Shown here: positions 36,914 to 45,429 of the stretch, in pieces
Numbering within the stretch: position 1 is the first letter of the stretch
Layout of the letters: every line of letters begins with the position of its first letter
DNA from: Rhizophagus sp. LPA8_4_AMF
Lineage: Eukaryota > Glomeromycota > Glomeromycetes > Glomerales > Glomeraceae
Direction: 5' to 3'
DNA length: 45,429 nt
NCBI GenBank assembly: GCA_021464525.1
Contig: JADRCO010000178.1
Location: 1-45,429 of the forward strand
Made by a program: the position numbers and the translations under genes
The notes under the pieces: model-generated
The model's input: the letters and a program-made list of their open reading frames with translations, nothing else
Database searches by the model: none
Told to the model about the DNA's origin: nothing

Positions 36914-37912
36914 TAACTTATTTTAACTGATAAAATTAAATTTTATATTAAACTTTATTCTAAATTCTTTTTTTTTTCATTATTACTTATCTAGCCAATA
37001 ATGGCAATATTAAATGTCTTAAATATTTGAAAATCGAAAAACTCGTTTTTGTATGATCATCGAGAAGAATTCTTCAGATAAAATGGCGTTAAATAGTTAA
37101 AAATAGTTAAATGGTCAACAATTTTTTAATTCTGGCAAATTTATAATGACGGTCTAAATTTTTTAATTTCAAAAATTCAATGAAAACTATTACATTTTAG
37201 TAATATATTTTGGTATATTCATTAGAGTTTTAATATCAATTATAAATTCCAGTTTATTTATCAATTTAATTTAGCCAAAAAATATTGCATATCATTCACA
37301 ATAAATTGAAATTATTTGCTTACTATCAGATACCCGATGGAGCTTTCACATGATTATGGGATCGACTAATTCCATAATTAGTAAATTTTTAAAATATCAG
37401 ATAAGAGATAAGTATATCTGATATGACATTTGGCTAATTACGATATGCTATATATTGAGTTTTAAGATAATAAAAAAAAATAAAAAAAGTAGATTAATAA
37501 ATTATCACTAGAAGCTATTGTAAAGATTTTTCATCATAATAATTATTATTTTTTTAATCGGTTTCTTAAGTTTCGTTTGACTTTTCTTAAAATATAACAG
37601 CTTTTTAAATAATTTTAAAGTATTTTCAAAATTACCTTCTTAATTTTCATATAAGCTGTAATGTATTGCATGAATTCTATATTTAGTAAGCTAATGATTT
37701 ATAAGTCTTTCTATTATGAAGCTAATGTCCAATGAATTTGATCGAGTTTCAAATCCAATTCTTCTAATTTCAATAAGTTTTATTTAAAAACTTCTATTAC
37801 ACATCATTAAAAATATATATTCTAGGCAACCTTATTTTTAAACTCTATAATTCAGTTATCTTGAATAGATATAGCCAAATCAGATATTTGGGATTTTCAT
37901 TACAGTCGGCCC
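36912..37912. other. intergenic, no gene seen
   Basis: AT-rich, without supportable frames. A pair of ATATCAGATA/TATCTGATAT strings at 37395-37424 forms a short inverted repeat. Confidence 0.55.
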
Positions 37913-38261
37913 TTCTTACAGCGAATTTTGATATAACGAATTTCACAATACAACGAATCTTCAGTATGGTACCGATTTTAACATGAAAAAATTCCCGTTA
38001 TACAATTAAATGTTTAAGATAAATTTTTAACATAAAGGGCAATTTGATGTTGATTTTCATGAGATTCTTCTCAAATAAGCAAATTTTATTATAATCTATT
38101 TTATCAAAAGATTAATGATAATATCTCGCAATTTTTTTTGCTTCATGTTTTACAATTGTGTTGTTTTCCCACATTATACCAAATTTTCCTATTACACCGA
38201 ATAATAATTCTCAAACGAAGCCCTGATCGTCCGGGATGCCCTACTTCGTTATGGCCGACTG
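37913..38261. mobile_element. 349-bp Tc1/mariner-pogo-type MITE flanked by TA
   Basis: The element begins CAGTCGGCC and ends GGCCGACTG, a perfect 9-bp terminal inverted repeat. It is bounded by TA on both sides (37911-37912 and 38262-38263), the Tc1/mariner/pogo target duplication. Sub-terminal strings rich in TATAACGAA-type sequence (37945-37975 and, inverted, near 38241-38250) fit pogo/Tigger-like termini. No transposase is encoded; an 81-codon frame across the right end (38138-38383) is not related to one. Confidence 0.7.
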
Positions 38262-38263
38262 TA

Positions 38264-39009
38264 TTCGGATCAGCTACTATATTTCAATACGATTTGATTT
38301 TATTTGATTTTTTAGTTAATGGAAGAAAATACAATGAAAATGGCGTACATTATCTGACAATAACAACAAAGAAATTAATCTAGATTTGGATTACGGTTAT
38401 CTTAGTTATCATTATTTCACTAATTTAAAAAGGGAATTTATTTATTGGTGTAGCTAAAAGTGAATGGAATCTTCTTACTGACTGAAAAAAGTACAAATAT
38501 GTTTGGTTACGAGGAAATGATTAAGGTAAAGTTATTCGTTTAAAATAATTGAAAATATTATGAATTATAATTAATAATTATTCATTTGCACTTAAAGCCG
38601 GAAGATATCGGGATTTTCAGCAGTTTGTCTAATTATTCAATTGAAATTAGAAATTCCTATTATTACTTTACAGACAGAAGTTGAATTCAAGGGGGGAACC
38701 AGAGAATAAACCAATGTTCAGATCTCTGGTTTTATTAATTTATTGTATGAATCAGTTGTGGCATATTATCAGGAAGAGTGTAAAACTTAGTTTATTAGGT
38801 CTTAGCACAGAAACTCCGTCATGTATCACGGGCAAAATCCCGAACTTTTGTATTCGCACTCCTGTATAATGGATCGCGCCCCGAAATCTGTTTTAATAAA
38901 AAATTTTTCTTGCATATACACATAAAACACGTACGCACACATTTAAAAATTCAAAGCAAATTTTTGTAGGATAATACACAATAAAGAAGCCGGCGAAAAG
39001 GAAACAAAA
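38264..39009. other. intergenic, no gene identified
   Basis: Short frames only. A 9-bp inverted repeat, AACCAGAGA/TCTCTGGTT, lies at 38697-38705 and 38723-38731 with a 17-nt loop. The sequence from about 38640 to 38880 is less AT-rich and may be an old relic, but I could not identify it. Confidence 0.4.
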
Positions 39010-40060
39010 GTAAATGCAATAAGATATTGGAGTAGCGGATGTTTCAAGGGAGGAATTAGCCGAGCATATTAGTTATCTTTACAGAAATCGTATATAATAA
39101 CGGAGGAGTGTGTATTTCCAAAAAAATATATTCATGGTAAGACTCCATTGCTTTAGAAGTGTGCCATAGACCACAAAATGTCTACAACTCTTAATTTTGT
39201 AAAGTACAAAAAAGCATGGTGTCCGTGGTGTGTCTTTTCCTTGCAACTGAAGTATATTAATAGACAAGATCCTCTTGAATGGTAATGTATTAAAGGGCAT
39301 TAATGGAAGGTTCGGTTAGGATATTATTAAAGGAACTTGGTATCAACAGTGCCGATATCTTGATGTAGACATAGCACAAGAACGTGTTGGTGAATGCTTA
39401 TCTACAGAATACATCAACATAAATACCCTCAATGCATTAGAGATGTGCCAAAGGACATGAATTGACTGTACCTCTTGCTAGTGTGAGGAATAAGAGTCGA
39501 TGGTGTTCACAATGTGCTGGTAATTTTCTTTGCGGTCTAAGGAAATCGCTCACAGTATAGGTGGTATGTTGCTTTTCACGGAATATCTAAATCGTTGTGT
39601 CCAATACAGTGGATACATAAATAAAGGTCGTAAAGTTTTAAAAGTATAAAGCATGCCAAATCATGGTGCCCATATTGCCTAAATAAACACGAAAATTTGT
39701 GTCGTAAAGTCATAACTAAGATTCTTGGCCCACCTTCTGGCATTCGAAAACCAGACTTTTAAAAACGTCTGAACATCCTCGAGGACTAGAACTTGACATG
39801 TACCATTCACAATATGGATTTGCTATAGAGGTACAAGGTAAACAACACGAGCAACATATAAAATATTTCCATAAAAATGCGGAAGACTCTGAGAAGCAGT
39901 TGGTGCATGATCAGCTAAAAAGACTTTGCGAAGAGAAATGTTTGGTATTATGAGGATCCATACGTAGTCATTCCAAATCATCTTCGAGAATTAGGTCTCA
40001 TTGAAACTCGAAATTTAAATGCTTTTGCGATTTCACATATTTTTTTCAACTATAATTTTA
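39010..40060 (+). pseudogene. decayed zinc-ribbon repeat / nuclease-like protein
   Basis: Plus-strand pieces in changing frames recreate a modular protein. There are at least three copies of a treble-clef/zinc-ribbon module: a YIHGKTPLL-stop-KCAIDHKMS...AWCPWC copy near 39130-39220, CAKGHELTV...RWCSQC near 39445-39515, and KSWCPYC near 39655-39680. A C-terminal domain then reads LGPPSGIRKPDF, GLELDMYHSQYGFAIEVQGKQHE, and YEDPYVVIPNHLRELGLIE. The D...E-V-Q spacing suggests a PD-(D/E)XK/VSR-like endonuclease fold; this is inference. Disruptions: an in-frame TAG where a tryptophan is expected, a frameshift after CGLR, a one-base loss at GACTTTTAAAA (39754-39764), and a gap after LVL. I know this architecture as a multicopy family in Rhizophagus-type genomes. 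This copy is dead. Confidence 0.7.
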
Positions 40061-41039
40061 TTCATCCAGAATTACACTAAATAGAATAAATTTTCCAATA
40101 ACACAATGAGCTCAATGCGGACAATCATAAAATTATTAATCCTTGCTTATGTAGATTTGCTTTATAAAGTCGCCTTTCAAAATTCTCAGAATCCTGAAAT
40201 GAAAAATTGTATTAGTTTACAAAGTATTATGGACCAGGATTATCGTTAATTCGTTTTCAGTTATCTGTTATAGGTTTCGAAAAAAAACATGTGTAGATGG
40301 GAGTGTCCGGGTACCATCAACTAATTGTAAAATATAAAAATTTATTAATAAAGATTTTTATGATCATCACAACTTTTGCATTAATTAGGATTCAAAAAAT
40401 ATTAAACATTTAAAAAATACACAATAACAAAGAATATCATATCACCTCGTTTTTTCGAAAAATAGGAAAAAAATTTTTCTTATGGAAATGTATCCAAGTG
40501 CAAATCATACCGCACCGCACTGCTTAAGTATAATACAAAATACCTGGTTTAAAAAATTGTATAATATCCGGGGTAAGTCTTCCATTCTGAAGGATTCAAT
40601 ATATGAATATTTTAAATTTTTACCTTAAGCAGTAGTTATTATAATAACTTCTTAATATGATAATCACAAGAAGTTGACACTTTACGATTTAATTAGTTGA
40701 TGGTACGCCCCAGCATCACAACTATAGATTGCTATAAAAGGAATTTCGGCTACCACAAGCCATAATAACGAGTCTATCATTTATAAAAGAAATGTATATA
40801 TACATGTATTTTATCCTATACCCTCAAACTTTTTAACAAACTTAACAAATTTTCTTATTAAAACGAAAAAAAAAAAAACAAATTTACTTACAAATGAAAA
40901 AAAAAATAGCTTACACAACGTTTGGTCAATTTGGTAGACACCTCGTAACAAAACACCTCATAAGTGCACAAAGAAGACACCTTGTTTCGCAAGATAATGT
41001 GAAAATTCAAATTTTCTTTTATGATTCAAAATCTCAATA
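40061..41039. other. intergenic, no gene seen
   Basis: AT-rich, no frames or RNA genes supported. Confidence 0.5.
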
Positions 41040-41576
41040 ATCTCACTGCAGCCACTGGAAACATTATTCTAACTACTAAATATCCTGGCAATTAATATTG
41101 CTGTACAAGTAAATCAGATATTACAAAACCAACAACAAATGATTAGAACTTTACGAACGGTTCAATGAAATCTACAAACTGTTCAACAAAATATTTTAAC
41201 AAACTTAAAAAGCCAATCATAGATCGCACTGCATGTATGATTTTTATTGATTTAAAGACATTTGTTCTTTTTGCAGGATGGTAAATTCTCAAATAAGCAA
41301 TACACACGAAAGGATAAAGTTCTGCTGAATTTTTGAAACGTACTTCCAAATAAATTTTTTACGAATGTTTCCTAACTTTGGAGAGCGAATGGTATACTAT
41401 AAAATATATAGCAAATACAACTTTTTTTAATAATTCTAATGATTTGCAAATTGCTTTTTAAATGTACAGGACAAACTATAGATAATTTCCTAGCCTTTTA
41501 TGGCTTACAGGCTGGAGTTCTAATACGAGATCAAAGAAAACGTTTAGCAGAATACATTAGTATAAAGTTGTTATAG
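41040..41576 (+). pseudogene. decayed Gln-rich coiled-coil / SAP-like protein
   Basis: Plus-strand fragments: IAVQVNQILQNQQQMIRTL, then a stop where VQxNLQTVQQNILTNL continues (about 41098-41207). A possible intron (about 41237-41277, GTATGA...TTTGCAG) precedes DGKFSNKQYTRKDK. The C-terminus reads TIDNFLAFYGLQAGVLIRDQ then RKRLAEYISIKLL, ending at TAG 41574-41576. The last block resembles SAP-type helix-turn-helix motifs (LxxYGLxxxGxxxxRRxxLAxxI). Coiled coil plus this C-terminal block matches a lineage-expanded family I associate with arbuscular mycorrhizal fungi. I do not know its function. Several stops show that this copy is not functional. The minus-strand frame over 41143-41349 is an antisense shadow. 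Confidence 0.45.
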
Positions 41577-43380
41577 TTGTCACCAGAGTCTGATGTTAGT
41601 TTCTTTTATGTAGTCAAGTAATTATTATTTATCTAGAAAAAATAAATAATGTTTTGTTACTTTTTGCATATACATAAAAAAAATTGTTTGTTGTACTATT
41701 CTGTAAAATAATGATGTTATCAAAAAGAGAGAGAATATGCAAATCCTAGATCATTTATTATATCCTAGTATTACATTATTTTTTTTGTTATTACATTAGA
41801 TTCCAAACCTATTGCTTAATAAATATCATTTAAATAATATTATTATTAATGTAAATAATAATAAGTTTGATTATTTTGCTTGATTTTTTTGTTTTATTTA
41901 TCTAATATTATTTCCTAAATTTCTTTTTTCTTTAGAATAATTCATCTTTGCATGCAAAATGCCACATCAAATTTACCTTAAAAATCAGAACAGTTAATAG
42001 GTTTGCATATTAACTTCTATATTCAAATAAATGCCAAAAGGTTTAAGAATTCTTATTCACTAATCTTTTTTATTTTACTAGAATTGTATTCAATTATTTT
42101 TTCAGATATCTTAAATAAGTAGTATTTAATTCAGATTTCAGATTTTAGAAGTCAGAAATTGAAAATCAAAAGCTAGAAATTAGAAGCCAGAAATTAGAAA
42201 TTAAAAGTTAGAAGTCAGTTAAAAAGAAATTAGTACAGTTCAAGCATTTTAACCACATCAAATTCCAAATAAAACAGCCAAATTCTTTTAAGTAATTATC
42301 ATATAATATTTATAATATTTAATTTGAATCATAAAAATCAATTACATTTCTCACCTACTTATCACTTAGCCATTTCTTCAGTGGAAAACCATTAAAGAAA
42401 AAACTCAGTTTTTCTCTACTTGGATTACTTGCAAGTAACCTTTTAAATATATGGACTTTAAGAGGATTCTTTCAAAATTCATCCAAATCTTGAACTCCTT
42501 ATTTTGGTGGAGTTATATATTATTTAGAGTGGGTTTTACCAAAGATAATTCTTAGAGTTGCAAAATCTGAGCTTCTTTTGTATTTCTGAAAAGTTTTGTA
42601 TGGTTAGTATAAGACCTCAAATATCTTTTATATAACTTCTAAATAACATATAGTAAAATACATTTTTTGTAATAATTCATTAATATCTATACTAAAAATG
42701 TGATCTTATTACTATTGGATTGGGGAAAATCCAATAAATATAAAATTGTAAATTCTAATCACTGGATAGCTTAAATACTTTACTAAAAATAGCTATTTTT
42801 TTGAAATTATTTTATAATATTTTTGTTATACATTTGCAATACTGATATTATTTTGTAATGGTTGAAATTGTTTTTATATATTTTGCAATTGGTTGTAAAA
42901 CTATATCACAAAGAATAATAAAAATATTGCAAATTATAATAATAAAACAATTTAAATAATATTTCACAATATATTTGTAATGGATTCATTATTAATAGGA
43001 ATATTAATAATTGAAATTGTATTGCAATGATTAAGTTATTAATATGAAATTGTTGTTGTAATGATTACAAAATCATTATTTAATTATACTAAACTTTACT
43101 ACTGAAGATCCCTCTTTTTATCACTATAAACAGGCAGAGTGAGCAGCAATGGCTCTCCCCCTATAGGCATTAATAGTCTCTACCTATTTACAGAGGAGAG
43201 GCTTTTCATAAAGTTACTAGATATATATATTTGTATGTATATGAGCACATATATACATATCTAAAAAATTATAATTTAATTTTGGGGAAAGGCACCTATT
43301 TATATAAAATCAAAATCACATGATTTGCATGTACCACGTGAAATTTATTCATAATAACTGTGGCTGGCAAAGTTGTGAGA
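41577..43380. other. long AT-rich intergenic with degenerate short repeats
   Basis: No gene seen. 42825-43075 contains several variants of TTGTAATGRTT and its complement. 43085-43210 is a less AT-rich island (GGCTCTCCCCCTATAGGCATT) of unknown nature. Confidence 0.5.
42130..42235. repeat. degenerate purine-rich minisatellite
   Basis: About seven imperfect head-to-tail copies of a unit like AGAAGTCAGAAATTAGAAAT, with 12-20 bp spacing. The units alternate AAGTCAG, AAGCTAG, AAGCCAG, AAGTTAG and AAGTCAG. Confidence 0.55.
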
Positions 43381-43387
43381 CGCAGTT

Positions 43388-43545
43388 AAGCTTTTTTTTT
43401 AACTTTCTTGTTTCACATGTTCTTTTTCTTTCTTCTTTCACACTTTTCGTCCTTTTCCATATCCTTTTCTCTTGTTCTTTCTTTCCCTCTCCCTTTCTTT
43501 TGTTCTCTTTTTTCCCCTTCATTTCTTCTTTTTTTCATACATTCT
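43388..43545 (+). promoter_or_regulatory. long CT-rich tract, possible promoter of the downstream spliced array
   Basis: About 150 bp almost entirely of C and T on the plus strand, like the CT-rich leaders of fungal genes, directly preceding the first exon-like module at 43585. The 76-codon frame within it (43320-43550) is a composition artefact. Confidence 0.4.
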
Positions 43546-43584
43546 GTTGAAAACTTTTTTCAACAAACTGATTTTTTTTTCTAG

Positions 43585-45400
43585 TTAGTTCCTGAACATG
43601 ATACTTCAGTAAGTTTTCATTTTTTTGTTTCATTTTTTATTTTAAAGAACGATTTTTAAAAGTTCATTTTTTCATTTTCTAGACAGTAGGATTTTTTTAA
43701 GTCTATTAATACATAGACTTTTAATTAGGTTTTATTTATTTTTTATTTCGGTTTAATAAACTAATCTTTATCTTTTTATTTTAATGAAACGTATATTAAC
43801 GTTTCGTATCTTTTTATTTTTTTTAGATGACTATTTCTTTGGGTCTTTAGGTCTTTAGGCGCATAGTAGTCACAAGATTTTTGATTTTATAAATGGCCTG
43901 TCTTCAGATGCATGAGGATAATAAAAAATAAATAAATTTAAAAAAAAGCTTTCGGTATTTATTTTTTTCTTTGTTTTATTTTTGCTAACAAGCCCTAACT
44001 AATAGTTCTTTTTTTCTTTTTTATATTTAATTATTTATTAAATAATAATAATAGGAATAACAAACTACTACTGCTAGTTCTTTGGGTTCCTTTGGATATC
44101 TAGATATCTTTAGACGCATAAGTTTTGTTCAGATTTCTTAATTTACGCATTTTAACGAAAGCCCTAACAATTGATCTTTTTCTTTTTCTTTTTTCTAGAC
44201 GGCTATTTTTCAACTTTCCAACTTTTTGCTTTCAATGTCACTTTTGGCTTTGTCTTCAATTCTTTGGACATATTGGATATCAGTAGATATGCATTTTTTT
44301 TCATTGATTTTTATATTTTAACAAAATGAAGTGTTTCTTATTTACTTTTTTTTGTTTTGTAGGAAATCTGGCTCCCAACTTTGAAGAAGCTGACTCTGGC
44401 AAGTTTTAGTTACTTTGTTTGAATACTTTTTTTTATAAAAAAAAGTTATTCTTTCTTTTTCATTTTATAGGAATCCAGATCCAGTTTCAAAACATGGATC
44501 TCTCATAAGGTTTTGTTTTGAAAACTTAATTTTAAAGATACTATCATCACAAATATTAGTATTAATTACTTTATTTTTTTAAATTTTTTTTCTATTTTGT
44601 AGATATCGGCTCAGATTTCTGGCTTTGATTTCAAAAAGTATATTTTCTGGACAAGGTTTGTTTTAAAAACATTACTTTTTAAGATAAAAAGTTATTTTAC
44701 TATCTTTTTTTTTCTATTTGTAAGGAACCGTTCTGATTTATTACCGAAATCCTTAAAGAAATTTTTAAAGCACTTTTGGAAGCTTTTTTAAACCATTTTT
44801 TAAATGGTTTCTGAATCTTATTTAATTTTATTTTTGATTGAATCCTAGGATGAATAAGCTTTTAAACCACTTTTTAACAAAAAATCTAAATTCATTTTTC
44901 TAAAATCTTAATTTTTGTAGATCTTCAACTTTTGATTATTCTTACAGTAGGTATGTCTCAGAAGAATTTACACGTTTTGAAAAATTCAGAAAATTACAAA
45001 AATAAAGTTTTTAACAGATTATTTTTCTTTTTTTTGTAGAAACTTCAGCCCTGAATTTCCAAGTATGTTTTGAAAACCTACTATTGGAAGAGTAGATGGT
45101 AAGTTTTGAAGTTATAACTTCGAAATCTTAAACTTTTTTTAATTAAAGAAACAGTTTACTAATTATTTCTTTAATTATTTTGTAGATTTCATGCTTTTGA
45201 TTGTTGGATATAGCCATGAAAGGCAAGTTTCAAAGTTACTAATCCTACTTTGAAACTTGTTTTTATATAAGAAATAGTCTATTAATAACCATTTTTCAAT
45301 TTTTTTGTAGAACCAGCTTTGAATGATATATAATAGGAAAGAATAATATTTTTATTATGCTGAATATATAATATAACATCATGTAACATTTGCATAATTA
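43585..45400 (+). other. array of short exon-like modules with T-rich intron-like spacers
   Basis: Acceptor-like T-tract plus TAG or CTAG ends occur at about 43584, 43682, 43826, 44198, 44362, 44470, 44602, 44920, 45039, 45185 and 45310. Several are followed after 23-55 nt by donor-like sequence: GTAAGT 43609, GCAAGT 44399, GTTTTG 44510, GTTTGT 44656, GTATGT 44951, GTATGT 45063 and GCAAGT 45223. Joined modules show no long open frame that I can find. After the last acceptor the sequence runs into an AATAAA-like tail (45405-45420). It could be a spliced non-coding RNA, the 3' end of a gene with very short exons, or remains of a repeat family. Coding status is unknown. Confidence 0.35.
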
Positions 45401-45429
45401 TAATAAATTAATAAAATATTAATGAAAAA

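Noticed and set aside
38138-38383. 81-codon plus-strand frame
   Set aside because: It crosses the right end of the TA-flanked MITE and resembles no transposase.
42130-42235. CRISPR-like direct repeats
   Set aside because: Repeat units are degenerate, spacers are repeat-like, and the genome is eukaryotic.
43320-43550. 76-codon Phe/Ser/Leu-rich frame
   Set aside because: It is a translation of a CT-rich tract, not a protein with domain content.

Overview
The window looks like nuclear DNA of an arbuscular mycorrhizal fungus (Glomeromycotina, Rhizophagus-like). This is inferred from four things. The DNA is extremely AT-rich with T-rich intergenic spacers. Conserved genes carry many short GT-AG introns ending in TTTTAG or TATAG. 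Lineage-expanded single-exon families are present (F-box/LRR, Sel1-like repeats). Decayed copies of families I associate with these fungi (a zinc-ribbon/nuclease family and a Gln-rich coiled-coil family) are scattered through the flanks. No database search was possible. All exon structures were assembled by eye from splice signals, reading phase and remembered family conservation.

Layout. 1-10,800 is a gene-poor, repeat-like arm. It holds a hAT-like element end with GGTCGGTC sub-terminal repeats (1-124), a relic of a membrane protein, an orphan 385-aa protein (2847-4004, +), a decayed arrestin-like gene (minus strand, about 4800-5648) and an intact F-box/LRR-type gene (6989-8431, -). 10,818-13,311 holds two plus-strand genes: an HP1-type chromodomain plus chromo-shadow-domain protein, and a small coiled-coil / Arg-Gly / acidic protein. 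After about 3.4 kb without a recognisable gene, 16,686-30,603 is a dense housekeeping block. In order it holds GPI3/PIG-A (-), an intron-containing tRNA-Ile(AAT), ribosomal protein eL38 (+), a centromeric histone H3 (CENP-A) (+), a mitochondrial PPR protein (-), an AAGAB/Irc6-type adaptin-binding protein (+), the queuine tRNA-ribosyltransferase catalytic subunit (-) and exocyst SEC10 (-). Then come a 14-repeat Sel1-like protein (31,907-33,814, +) and a Sec14/Csr1-like CRAL-TRIO protein (35,465-36,874, +). The rest, 36.9-45.4 kb, is relic-rich. It holds a TA-flanked Tc1/pogo-type MITE, a decayed zinc-ribbon/nuclease gene, a decayed coiled-coil/SAP-like gene, and an unusual run of short exon-like modules separated by T-rich intron-like spacers. 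A second MITE with 9-bp target duplications (MULE-type) lies at 34,436-34,590.

How the genes relate. The block mixes unrelated housekeeping functions: GPI-anchor synthesis, translation, tRNA modification, exocytosis, clathrin-adaptor assembly and lipid transfer. Neighbours are divergent or convergent pairs with short spacers and there are no operons. The most notable content is two chromatin proteins about 8 kb apart. One is a clear CENP-A with a fission-yeast-like long loop 1. The other is an HP1 homologue whose chromodomain has apparently lost two of the three aromatic-cage residues used to read H3K9 methylation, while its shadow domain is well kept. Two coding introns (GPI3 intron 3, PPR intron 1) use GC-AG splice sites, supported by reading phase and, for GPI3, by conservation.
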